Shown: piece by piece, positions 13,528-20,395 of the stretch
How the letters are laid out: every line of letters begins with the position of its first letter
Position numbering within the stretch: the stretch's first letter is position 1
From: a virus
Length of the DNA: 21,072 nucleotides
Reading direction: 5' to 3' (one strand)
IMG/VR virus record: IMGVR_UViG_3300010153_000154
Location: 1-21,072 of that record
Made by a program: the position numbers and the translations under genes
The notes under the pieces: generated by a model
The model's input: only the letters and a program-made list of their open reading frames with translations
What the model was told of the DNA's origin: nothing
Databases searched by the model: none

Positions 13528-15089
13528 TATTTGTTAGGCTCAACATGTATCTCCACATAGGAGTAGTTGCGCTGAGGCATGACGATTTTTGTGTTGTCCC
13601 AAGGGTTGACTGCCATAAACTTGGTGACGATTCCGCTATCCGTAGCAGACTTATAGTCCCACTCCATGTCGGTCACACACACAGCCCAGTCGAACTTGTA
13701 ACGGTTCTCCTTTGCGTACTTCAGTACAGGCTCCATGTCAGTACCGCCTCTCCCATACCACTTGCGGGGTACGCGGAGCGGTAGGTCGCTGCGTGAGAAC
13801 TCACGGATAGAATCCTTGTGAACCTGTGTATCGCACTGCACCATCGTTACCTTAGTATGAGGGAACTCTTGGATGATCCTGTTCATCTGCACGAATGCTT
13901 CGTCGCACTCGGCAGTACCCATCGACCCGGATGTATCCACCATTATCAGTCCATGTGACCTACCCTTGGTCTCATTCTTCGGGAAGATGATGTTGGCGGT
14001 TGAGTACCGTTTGTTTACTCGCTTGTAGTTGCGGCCACCGGGAGCGTACTGAACCAGTAGGCGCTTCAGCCAAGTCACATCGTTCAATGCCTTGCGGGTC
14101 AGCATATCCTCAAGGAAGTCCAACTCGGTTCCAAAGCCGTGGCCCTGAGACTTCATAAGAACTACAGCCTCGGATACCGTCTCTTGGTATTCGTTTTCAG
14201 CAACGTCAGCGCCCTCTTCGCAGAGAACCTTGGAGTCATGCACCGCTCCGACAACCTTGCCCTCATCACCAAGGTAATCCTTGAGCCGCTCGCTCAAAGG
14301 CCGAGGCTTTCCAGTAGAGGCAGAGGCATCGTCGCCGCCCTTGCCCTCGTCCTTACCATCGTCCTTGCCTCCACTAGGTGGGGCATCACCCGCTACAGAA
14401 TCGCTACCAGAACCTTGCCCTTGGCCTTGGCCTTGGCCAGTAGTGATAGCGGTAGAACCTTGGCTCTCGCCTTCGCCTTCGCTTGGGTCACTATCGTTCG
14501 GCTTATTGCCTCCGCAATTACCCGGCTGGTCGGGTTGACCTTGACCGGGAGGTGGTGGAGGCGGCTCATGTAACTCCATCTCCAGTTCATGGTAGTACCA
14601 CTCGGTGGACTTGTTCTCTGGGAGCTTTGTGAACTTCCCTTCACGGGGTAGGAGTATGCCAATGTCATTGACCAACTCGTTCCAGACACCAAGGGACTTG
14701 ATGTACGGAATGAAGTGGCTGTTCATTGCCAGATCGGCGGCGACATTCCAGAGGTCTGGGTTCCTGTCGTCTCTCCGCAAGTGATGAGCGAACAACAAGT
14801 GTCCCGCCTCATGGAGTACAATGAACTTAACTGCATCCACCGACAACTTATCGGTGAACTCAGGGTTGTACCGTAGCTCTGCCCCGTTGGTACACATGGT
14901 CTCAACGCTGCGGTCAGCGATTACTTTCCACTTGGCTACGAACGGCACACCGATTGGGTGTGATTCGTAGATGTAGTCGTGACCTATATTGATCTTCGAC
15001 TTTGCTCTCTTGAATACCTCAATCGTATCCAATGTGCGCCAGTCTCCATCGACTGACATTTGCTCTATTGCTTTTTCTACCTTAGTCAT
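13527..15089 (-). CDS. VWA-domain protein with N-terminal metallopeptidase-like HExxH domain
   Basis: 520 aa. The N-terminal domain carries VLHEAGHLLFAHH (91-103; H93, E94, H97), the zinc-binding HExxH of the DUF2201-type putative metallopeptidase domain. A Pro/Gly/Gln/Asp-rich low-complexity linker (about 174-262, with GQGQGQGQG) separates it from a C-terminal VWA-like domain with MIDAS residues in MVDTSGSMG (D385, S387, S389), GGTDMEP (T450, D451) and CVTDMEWD (D474). This resembles the VWA partner of MoxR AAA+ ATPases (CobT/ViaA-like). It is third in a minus-strand set after the AAA+ ATPase and DUF3150-like gene. Probable role: a chaperone-like or maturation complex acting on host or phage targets; the substrate is unknown. 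Confidence 0.88.
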   Translation of the reverse strand: MTKVEKAIEQMSVDGDWRTLDTIEVFKRAKSKINIGHDYIYESHPIGVPFVAKWKVIADRSVETMCTNGAELRYNPEFTDKLSVDAVKFIVLHEAGHLLFAHHLRRDDRNPDLWNVAADLAMNSHFIPYIKSLGVWNELVNDIGILLPREGKFTKLPENKSTEWYYHELEMELHEPPPPPPGQGQPDQPGNCGGNKPNDSDPSEGEGESQGSTAITTGQGQGQGQGSGSDSVAGDAPPSGGKDDGKDEGKGGDDASASTGKPRPLSERLKDYLGDEGKVVGAVHDSKVLCEEGADVAENEYQETVSEAVVLMKSQGHGFGTELDFLEDMLTRKALNDVTWLKRLLVQYAPGGRNYKRVNKRYSTANIIFPKNETKGRSHGLIMVDTSGSMGTAECDEAFVQMNRIIQEFPHTKVTMVQCDTQVHKDSIREFSRSDLPLRVPRKWYGRGGTDMEPVLKYAKENRYKFDWAVCVTDMEWDYKSATDSGIVTKFMAVNPWDNTKIVMPQRNYSYVEIHVEPNK

Positions 15090-15109
15090 TGTGTGATATG
15101 GTTAGATGG

Positions 15110-16063
15110 TTACAGGTTAATGTTCTGAAGAATAGAGGTAACACCATCAGCTTCCTCTATAACTTCCTTACGCTTCTTGGGGTCGTCTCTTAGTTCCTTC
15201 ATCGTTCCTTTGCCTTGGAACTTGGAGAACACCTCCACTAATTTATTGGACGCCTTATCCAACTCATCGTTGTCGGTCAGGTTGATGTTCTTAATCACCT
15301 TGGCAACCTCGACTACGTTATCGATGACGGTATCGGATATCCTCACCTTGGTAGCCTTGCCGCCGTTCTTCTTGGCGGTGCTGAACTTAGCTTTGCCAGC
15401 ATCGTAGTGCTTGAGCCTTGATACTGTGTCGGCAAGCACACCTTGCACTCTTTCAAGTGTCTCGGCCTCAGCTTCCTTGAGCTTGGTCTCGTTACGCTCC
15501 TCCATGTGCTGTTGCACCTCCTTGATGAGACCAGACGGGCCGCTAATCTTAACGTCCTTCGGGTCTTTGATCTCATCGATCTCGATGACGAAGGCAAACT
15601 GCTCAGCGAACTCATCCTTCTCAGGGAACCGTATGTCCTCCCATAGATCGCCAGCCCTACGCTGTGCATCAGCCTTGATCTCCTCGTAGTTCTTGTTGAC
15701 GATCTTATCAACGGCGTCATTGAACTTGAGCTTCAGTTCTTCAAGCTCACGGGAGAGGTCAGGCCAGAACTCTGTCTTACAGATGCGCCAACCATGATCA
15801 TCCCATGTGCTTGTGAAGAACTTGAGCTTACTCCTTGCGGAGGTTGCTACCTCTTGGGCGGCGGCTAAGTCACTCTTACGGAACTTCCGTATGTGGCTGT
15901 CGATTGAATCAACATCAGCCTTGAACGTGTTCGCCGCCTCCTGTGATGCCCGGATCACCAATTGCTTGGAGCCGGGCAACTTGATGCCGATCTTTACCAG
16001 CATGCAGTTCTCGTTGAACCGCTTCATTACTATGTTGTCCTTTGTTACTAGGTTCATAATCAT
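15110..16063 (-). CDS. DUF3150-like coiled-coil protein of the MoxR/VWA set
   Basis: 317 aa, Lys/Glu-rich and mostly helical, with long heptad stretches (about 105-140, and 180-215 EERNETKLKEAEAETLERVQ). The size, composition and position between a MoxR-like AAA+ gene and a VWA gene fit the DUF3150 family of phage/bacterial proteins that co-occur with such pairs; the assignment rests on context as much as sequence. ATG at 16063 is followed by another at 16057, and either is possible. It probably bridges the ATPase and the VWA protein. Motif copy 3 precedes it. Confidence 0.65.
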   Translation of the reverse strand: MIMNLVTKDNIVMKRFNENCMLVKIGIKLPGSKQLVIRASQEAANTFKADVDSIDSHIRKFRKSDLAAAQEVATSARSKLKFFTSTWDDHGWRICKTEFWPDLSRELEELKLKFNDAVDKIVNKNYEEIKADAQRRAGDLWEDIRFPEKDEFAEQFAFVIEIDEIKDPKDVKISGPSGLIKEVQQHMEERNETKLKEAEAETLERVQGVLADTVSRLKHYDAGKAKFSTAKKNGGKATKVRISDTVIDNVVEVAKVIKNINLTDNDELDKASNKLVEVFSKFQGKGTMKELRDDPKKRKEVIEEADGVTSILQNINL

Positions 16064-16079
16064 ATAGTGTTATGGGGTT

Positions 16080-16096
16080 ATATCTGGGCCAGATAT
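16080..16096. promoter_or_regulatory. Palindromic intergenic motif, copy 3 (perfect palindrome)
   Basis: ATATCTGGGCCAGATAT, fully symmetric apart from the central base. It overlaps the AAA+ gene's TGA stop (16098-16096) and lies 16 nt before the DUF3150-like ATG. With its left flank (TATGGGGTT) it matches copy 4 over 27 bp (16071-16097 versus 17400-17426) with two differences. Confidence 0.8.
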
Positions 16097-17214
16097 CACT
16101 TGCTTTGCAGCGAGCGATACTCCTTCTCCCATGCCTTGTACTCAGGTGTAGCCGCCACCTTGAGCTTGGACTCGGATGCCCTCCTAAAGAAGGATGCCTG
16201 TTGTTCTTCAGGCCAGCGCCCAATGTACCGACATGCCGCCTTGGTCTTGTCCATGTTCTCAGGCTTACCCTTCGGCTTGATGTCTTGCACTAGCGCCACA
16301 CCAGTAGCGTAGAACACACCAGCATCCTTCGGGAGCTTGGTCTGAAGAGGGGATTCGTAGATGTCCTCAGGTTGCGGACACTCAGTACACATCTTGCGAT
16401 ATGCCATCATGCTTCGGCCTACCACCTGACCTACCGTGCCGTAAGCAAGGCAGTTCATTACGGAAGGGCTTGTGCTCCAGTCCGTGCCAATGGTGTAGCA
16501 TGCCTCGATGAGGTCATGCGTCCACTCAAGGGTACGGTAGGTAGGCTCAGCCTTCTCGACAAAGGTGAATGGCTCACCTTGTATCTCTTCCTTGCGGTAG
16601 CCCACATAGGATGCGAGCCAAGGCTTCAAGCCCTTGCCATTGGCGTACTCTTGGAAGCCCTTGATCGAGCTATCCAAGGTGGGGTCGATGTATATGTGTG
16701 TCATCCGGGTTGCTGCTGCCCCGGTGATCGGGGTTGTCCCGGTATCTGACTCACCATTGCCAGCGGCACAGATGAGGACGTTATCCTCTAGCTCATGCCC
16801 GTTGACGTTGCGATCCAGAAGAATCTGGAGAGCCACATTCATCACCTCGACCATGCTCCTGTCGAACTCATCGAGGAACAGGATGGCGAGCTTCCACTTG
16901 GGCTTGATGTGCTTGCCCTTGGAGTCGAACCGTTTCCACGGAATGGTTTCATGGTTGATCAACCACTGGACACAGCGGTTCACTTGATCAGCGACCGGGA
17001 GACCCGCCAAATCGGGCGGCTCTTTGTCTGATGTTCGGAAGTCGTACAAGACTGCGCCCATCTCTCTGGCTAGGTCTTGAATCATGTACGACTTACCGCA
17101 TCCGTACTTACCCCATACAATAAAGGGGCGCTTCATCTGGAAGCAGACTGCTGCTGCTCGTTTAGCCGTGGCTATGTCCACGGTCATTGCTTCTAGGCTT
17201 GTTTGCATTGCCAT
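16096..17214 (-). CDS. MoxR-like AAA+ ATPase
   Basis: 372 aa. AAA+ core with Walker A GKYGCGKS (35-42, K41), Walker B AILFLDEFDR (110-119, D115 E116), sensor 1 in LICAAGNGE (N153) and a candidate arginine finger near R170. DLAGLPV (68-74) and the early position of the P-loop match the MoxR/CobS branch. About 190 residues of helical C-terminal domain follow. It would hydrolyse ATP to remodel a partner, by analogy with CobS-CobT or RavA-ViaA, through the VWA protein encoded two genes downstream. It is first gene after a 237-bp regulatory gap containing hairpins and motif copy 4. Confidence 0.9.
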   Translation of the reverse strand: MAMQTSLEAMTVDIATAKRAAAVCFQMKRPFIVWGKYGCGKSYMIQDLAREMGAVLYDFRTSDKEPPDLAGLPVADQVNRCVQWLINHETIPWKRFDSKGKHIKPKWKLAILFLDEFDRSMVEVMNVALQILLDRNVNGHELEDNVLICAAGNGESDTGTTPITGAAATRMTHIYIDPTLDSSIKGFQEYANGKGLKPWLASYVGYRKEEIQGEPFTFVEKAEPTYRTLEWTHDLIEACYTIGTDWSTSPSVMNCLAYGTVGQVVGRSMMAYRKMCTECPQPEDIYESPLQTKLPKDAGVFYATGVALVQDIKPKGKPENMDKTKAACRYIGRWPEEQQASFFRRASESKLKVAATPEYKAWEKEYRSLQSK

Positions 17215-17360
17215 AATGTTATGTGTGTATTGATGGTTACTTTACTTGCGGGTAGCTACTAGCTACTCCACTCGCACATCGAGACGAAGGGTGACACAAT
17301 GTGACACATACGTCAACAACTATTTTTATTTATTTATATAGGTCGATATGCGAGGGGAAT

Positions 17361-17383
17361 AGCTAGGGTTGTATGCCCTAGCT
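17361..17383. repeat. Inverted repeat (8-bp perfect stem, 7-nt loop)
   Basis: AGCTAGGG and CCCTAGCT around a 7-nt loop. It could form a hairpin on either transcript. A second stem (CCCATA/TATGGG with loop CGAG, 17390-17405) stands 6 bp away. No run of T follows on either strand. Confidence 0.7.
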
Positions 17384-17408
17384 TGTACTCCCATACGAGT
17401 ATGGGGTT

Positions 17409-17425
17409 ATAACTGGCCCAGATAT
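17409..17425 (+). promoter_or_regulatory. Palindromic intergenic motif, copy 4 (opposite orientation)
   Basis: ATAACTGGCCCAGATAT on the plus strand, i.e. inverted relative to the others. It is the only copy not touching a stop codon: it lies 26 nt past the 2H-like gene's stop and about 195 nt before the AAA+ ATG, beside two hairpins. Confidence 0.7.
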
Positions 17426-17451
17426 CGGGTCAGTCTTGTCCAGGCTTCTGG

Positions 17452-17934
17452 TTACACCGCGATCTCAGTGACCACGCCGTGGATGTATATCTCAGGTATC
17501 CTCTCCGAGGTTATCGTGCAGCCAAGAGTATTGGATCGACCCGTGTGCGCTTCCTCTACACCTATCATGGTGTTGGCACGGACAGGCTTTACCTCAGGGT
17601 CGTGAGCGACGGTCACATGCGGGTACTTATTGATACTCACAACAGGGCGTAGGCTTGGCCCTCTGGAGCGGTCGCCAAGGTGGGCGTAGATGTGCTTAAC
17701 GTCTACTGCCAGTATGCCCCATTCCCTAGAGAAGAAAGCCGTACCAACACGGGCAGTCACGTTAGCCCCAAGAATCTCGGTAGGATTCAAGCTTGAGTTG
17801 AAGCCGCCCATGTTAAGGGTAACGTGATGACACTTGGTGTACCACTTCAAGGAGGCGATTAACTCTCGCCCTCCCGGCACAGCATCCATTATTTTATTTC
17901 TGGAATTACTATCCAGAAGTATTGCGGTGTACAT
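17452..17934 (-). CDS. 2H phosphoesterase-like protein (LigT/Acb1-type fold)
   Basis: 160 aa. Two HxT motifs typical of the 2H phosphoesterase superfamily are present: CHHVTLNMG (H37, T39) and YPHVTVAHD (H106, T108), 69 residues apart, each on a predicted strand. The N-terminus (MYTAILLDSN) also suits the fold. 2H enzymes act on 2',3'-cyclic phosphates and cyclic nucleotides in RNA repair, and phage versions (Acb1) degrade CBASS signals; which of these applies is open. It starts with a 1-nt overlap (TAATG) with the 201-aa gene. A P-loop kinase and an HD hydrolase in the same cluster support nucleotide or RNA-end metabolism. Confidence 0.7.
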   Translation of the reverse strand: MYTAILLDSNSRNKIMDAVPGGRELIASLKWYTKCHHVTLNMGGFNSSLNPTEILGANVTARVGTAFFSREWGILAVDVKHIYAHLGDRSRGPSLRPVVSINKYPHVTVAHDPEVKPVRANTMIGVEEAHTGRSNTLGCTITSERIPEIYIHGVVTEIAV

Positions 17935-18539
17935 TATATGTGTATGTTTAGAACTAAACGCTGGCGATCATCCAAGCTTTGGATCATGCGAGGTTCATAA
18001 TTTTGTACCTTAACATCCCACTCGAAGTCCGGGTCTTTAATGTCCCACTCGGTCTGATCCTTTACAATCGCCTTGATGTCGAGCTTGTGCATCCCCTCCA
18101 TGCCGAGGATGCGAGGGCCATTTCGCACAAAAAGGGCTTCAATTGTCTGGCCGTTATCCCATACTGTTATCAGGTAAAGCTCACCTCTGTAGGTGTCCCT
18201 CGCATTGTACTTGTCACATATGTGATTGATCAGCGCGACTGGCGTATCTCTTAGGGTGTAGCGCCTTACCTTTTTAGGGTGCTCAATCTTGAATGGCTTC
18301 CTTGAGACAAGGTTGTAGGTCTTGGCTCTTGTCACGGCCTTGCGTAATCCCACACCCCTGTATCCGGGTAGTTCTACCTCAACCTTGCGGCCATCCTTGT
18401 ATGCGTCAGGCCACATGTATCGTATGGCTGTTGAGACCCTGAGCTTCTTGGCTTTGTCCAGTTGCTCAAGCGTCTTGTCTTCCAAGCCGCTAATCTTACG
18501 GCTTACCTTTTCGTAGTGTTCGTAGTTCATGGTTGTCAT
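17934..18539 (-). CDS. Hypothetical protein, coupled to the 2H phosphoesterase
   Basis: 201 aa. Basic N-terminal half (KLRVSTAIRYMWPDAYKDG, RKPFKIEHPKKVRRYTL), then a beta-rich part (GELYLITVWDNGQTIEALFV) and an acidic C-terminal segment. No family is recognised; basic character and context suggest nucleic-acid contact. The first ATG lies inside motif copy 5, so the second Met (residue 4) could be the true start. Its stop overlaps the next ATG by 1 nt, implying coupled translation and perhaps a joint function. Confidence 0.65.
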   Translation of the reverse strand: MTTMNYEHYEKVSRKISGLEDKTLEQLDKAKKLRVSTAIRYMWPDAYKDGRKVEVELPGYRGVGLRKAVTRAKTYNLVSRKPFKIEHPKKVRRYTLRDTPVALINHICDKYNARDTYRGELYLITVWDNGQTIEALFVRNGPRILGMEGMHKLDIKAIVKDQTEWDIKDPDFEWDVKVQNYEPRMIQSLDDRQRLVLNIHI

Positions 18540-18554
18540 ATCTGGCCCAGTTAT
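18538..18554 (-). promoter_or_regulatory. Palindromic intergenic motif, copy 5
   Basis: ATATCTGGCCCAGTTAT occupying the entire gap: the HD gene's TAA (18553-18551) is at one end and the next gene's ATG (18539-18537) at the other. Both codons are part of the motif. Confidence 0.75.
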
Positions 18555-19126
18555 GCGTTCTCAGTTAACAGGATGCGCAGCGACTTCTCATACCTATCCC
18601 TCATAGTAGGGCCAAGCTGATCCGCAGTCACCATGTTGTCCTGTATGTCTGCCACCTTCACGCGGATGACAGTCTCATGCCGCCATTCCTTCTTTGTGTT
18701 GCACAGGCTCGCCTTCTTAATGGCGTACTCTCTGGTGTCACGAATGAAATCCCAATGAGATTGGCAATCGTTTTGACAATCGACAGAAACCTTGCGGGTT
18801 TCTTCCCATTGAGGAGCACACACTTGACACTCCTGAGGCTTACGTCTGCTCAGTGCGTAGACATCATCCACCCACGGCCCGAAGCCAGCCTCAGTCAAGG
18901 ACTCTCTTGTGTGCTCGGTGTCCTCGATGACATCGTGCAACAGCCCAACGATCTGACAGTCCAGATACCGTAAGGCATGGAAGTCAGGTGATTCAGTTGC
19001 AACGGCCCTCATTGAGACCCTTATCGGATGCTCAATGAAAGCGCCGCCACACTTACGCTCTTGTCCTTTGTGCGCCTTCTTTGCGAAGACGTATGCGTCT
19101 TTTAGTTTATGGAATACGTTGTTCAT
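18551..19126 (-). CDS. HD-domain hydrolase, SpoT/MESH1-like (alarmone hydrolase candidate)
   Basis: 191 aa. AYVFAKKAHKGQERKCGGAF, IEHPIRV (H33), LLHDVIEDT (H64, D65, E68, D69) and VKVADIQDN (D160) form the HD metal site plus the ED pair of RelA/SpoT-family hydrolase domains. The length is close to small alarmone hydrolases. Expected reaction: Mn-dependent removal of the 3' pyrophosphate from (p)ppGpp. An insert of about 40 residues (about 94-135) with several Cys (ECQVC, DCQNDC) is unusual and could bind zinc. A phage copy could blunt the stringent response or counter toxic alarmone synthetases. Motif copies flank it on both sides. Confidence 0.85.
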   Translation of the reverse strand: MNNVFHKLKDAYVFAKKAHKGQERKCGGAFIEHPIRVSMRAVATESPDFHALRYLDCQIVGLLHDVIEDTEHTRESLTEAGFGPWVDDVYALSRRKPQECQVCAPQWEETRKVSVDCQNDCQSHWDFIRDTREYAIKKASLCNTKKEWRHETVIRVKVADIQDNMVTADQLGPTMRDRYEKSLRILLTENA

Positions 19127-19135
19127 TATGATTTA

Positions 19136-19152
19136 ATATCTGGCCCAGTTAT
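19136..19152 (-). promoter_or_regulatory. Palindromic intergenic motif, copy 6
   Basis: ATATCTGGCCCAGTTAT overlapping the 71-aa gene's stop (19151-19149), ending 9 nt before the HD gene's ATG. It is preceded on the plus strand by GATTTA, as in copy 8. Confidence 0.75.
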
Positions 19153-19364
19153 TGTCTAGCTAACCAAGCGTTGAGTTCTCTCCGCTTGATGACTCTGAAT
19201 ATAGTGGTTGGTTCTGCTTCACGGTAGCCGCTCATGTTCTGCTTAAACAACTTGCGGTCTCGCAGATGCCCGGTGCTGTCTGCGTCATGCCAGTCCAAGT
19301 CTTCCCAGACACCGTTGTAACGGCCTTGGATTATCTTCCAGTATAGGTACTTGTTTCCCTTCAT
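19149..19364 (-). CDS. Small hypothetical protein
   Basis: 71 aa, basic and aromatic, beta-like N-terminus (KYLYWKIIQGRYNGVWEDL) and basic C-terminal helix (FRVIKRRELNAWLARQ). No recognised family. It follows the previous gene by 2 bp. Confidence 0.55.
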   Translation of the reverse strand: MKGNKYLYWKIIQGRYNGVWEDLDWHDADSTGHLRDRKLFKQNMSGYREAEPTTIFRVIKRRELNAWLARQ

Positions 19365-19366
19365 AA

Positions 19367-19555
19367 TTATACAGTTTTGTCAGAGTCTATTGCTGATATT
19401 ATTTCATCAACTTCCTTCTCTGAAGTGATCCAATTATCTAAGTTAGGGTTGCCATCGTTTTCTGTAAGCTCGCTTACAAACTCTTCAATGTGATCCATGT
19501 TGGCCTTCACATACTCCAACGCCCAAATGATCTTTCCTTTTAGTTCTAGGTTCAT
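19367..19555 (-). CDS. Small acidic helical protein, unknown
   Basis: 62 aa, acidic, almost entirely helical (LKGKIIWALEYVKANMDHIEEF, KEVDEIISAI). It could be a DNA mimic or a small inhibitor given its charge, but this is only an inference from composition. It is closely packed (5 bp and 2 bp gaps) between neighbours. Confidence 0.5.
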   Translation of the reverse strand: MNLELKGKIIWALEYVKANMDHIEEFVSELTENDGNPNLDNWITSEKEVDEIISAIDSDKTV

Positions 19556-19560
19556 GGTTC

Positions 19561-19878
19561 TTATTTGTTGGGGTATACTATCTCCTTTTTAGGGGTAGAA
19601 CAAACGGCGCAATGGTTGTGCTCGTCAGGAACCGTTGGCGTGGTGGTTTCGCACGGCTCGCACGGCGAGACATCCCATTCGTACTCCTTGTCGAAGTCAG
19701 GCTCGTTGGAACTAGTGAGGAATAGTTCACAAAACGCCTCGACCGATGTTTGCCCGTCCCTCGATGACTGGTATAGCTCGATCAAGAACTCATGGACTAC
19801 ATCGCAGTCCATTCTGCGAATACCACATAGCCTTCTGATGTTCCGCTTGATATCGTTTAACTGATTGATTGCACTCAT
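19561..19878 (-). CDS. Small protein with C-terminal cysteine cluster
   Basis: 105 aa from ATG 19878-19876; a GTG in the same frame at 19911 would run back through motif copy 7 and the previous gene's stop, so it was not used. The N-terminal 50 residues are helical (NQLNDIKRNIRRLCGIRR). The C-terminus holds CEPC and HCAVC (with a nearby His), a plausible zinc-binding ribbon in a Thr/Pro-rich tail. The function is unknown. Confidence 0.6.
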   Translation of the reverse strand: MSAINQLNDIKRNIRRLCGIRRMDCDVVHEFLIELYQSSRDGQTSVEAFCELFLTSSNEPDFDKEYEWDVSPCEPCETTTPTVPDEHNHCAVCSTPKKEIVYPNK

Positions 19879-19879
19879 A

Positions 19880-19896
19880 ATATCTGGCCCAGTTAT
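19880..19896 (-). promoter_or_regulatory. Palindromic intergenic motif, copy 7
   Basis: ATATCTGGCCCAGTTAT lying between the 158-aa gene's stop (19895-19893, inside the motif) and the ATG at 19878, one base past the motif's end. Confidence 0.75.
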
Positions 19897-20369
19897 AAGA
19901 TACGCATCCACTCCGCGTTATCAACAGATGTGATTGAGTCGTTGATTTTCTCCAAGATGAAGCCTACGCCTTGAGTCTTCTTCTCGGCCTCGGTCGCCTC
20001 TCTTGGTTTCCATATCACGCGCTTGAAGTATTGCCTGTAGTTCTCTTGGTAGAACGAAGACCACTTGACTAAGCGTCTTGGGCTGCACATACCACCCATG
20101 TTCGTGTAACCAAACAAGGTAACGTCATCCTTTGCCTGTCGGTACAGCATATTACAGGCGGCGTTGACCCACTTACGGGTAGTTACAGTAGGCCAGTCAG
20201 CCAGCGTTGCATGTACCGTGTCGCCCTCCCACCTAGCTATCACGTTACCATGTAGCAGTAGCCTGTAAGAGCCACCAGATCGGTAGTTGTGTAGGTTATC
20301 GGACTCCAATGTTCCCACTTTCTTTTGTCGTTGATTAACGAATGCCTTAACGGCTTCTTCTCTTCTCAT
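19893..20369 (-). CDS. Hypothetical protein
   Basis: 158 aa. A basic N-terminus (REEAVKAFVNQRQKK), a beta-rich segment (YRLLLHGNVIARWEGDTVHATL), a helical Trp/Cys segment (KWVNAACNMLYRQ), then aromatic and basic stretches. The pattern recalls small phage proteins of unknown role; no family is recognised. Motif copies lie at both ends. Confidence 0.6.
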   Translation of the reverse strand: MRREEAVKAFVNQRQKKVGTLESDNLHNYRSGGSYRLLLHGNVIARWEGDTVHATLADWPTVTTRKWVNAACNMLYRQAKDDVTLFGYTNMGGMCSPRRLVKWSSFYQENYRQYFKRVIWKPREATEAEKKTQGVGFILEKINDSITSVDNAEWMRIL

Positions 20370-20378
20370 AATGATTTA

Positions 20379-20395
20379 ATATCTGGCCCAGTTAT
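20379..20395 (-). promoter_or_regulatory. Palindromic intergenic motif, copy 8
   Basis: ATATCTGGCCCAGTTAT between the kinase gene (stop 20397-20395 touches it) and the 158-aa gene (ATG 20369, 9 nt away). Flanked by GATTTA on the left, as in copy 6. Confidence 0.75.

Larger units (their letters stand above)
17215..17451. promoter_or_regulatory. Regulatory intergenic region with hairpins and repeats
   Basis: 237 bp without a gene. From left to right it holds: a perfect 15-bp palindrome GTAGCTACTAGCTAC around 17256-17270; two GTGACACA repeats exactly one helical turn apart (17291 and 17301), each a small palindrome; an AT-rich tract (17319-17340); an 8-bp perfect hairpin AGCTAGGG/CCCTAGCT with a 7-nt loop (17361-17383); a second hairpin CCCATA-CGAG-TATGGG (17390-17405); and palindromic motif copy 4 (17409-17425). 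On the minus strand this is the leader and promoter zone of the MoxR-DUF3150-VWA set. The hairpins lack a T-tract, so I do not call them intrinsic terminators. Confidence 0.6.

Noticed and set aside
14139-14692. Long open frames on both strands opposite the VWA gene's linker
   Set aside because: They arise from the low-complexity Gly/Gln/Pro/Asp linker codons. The VWA frame carries the conserved domains.
17361-17405. Rho-independent terminators
   Set aside because: Stems are strong but neither strand has a T-tract after them.
19876-19911. GTG-initiated N-terminal extension of the 105-aa Cys-cluster protein
   Set aside because: It would translate through the palindromic motif and the stop of the preceding gene. 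The ATG at 19878 fits the gene spacing seen at the other motif copies.
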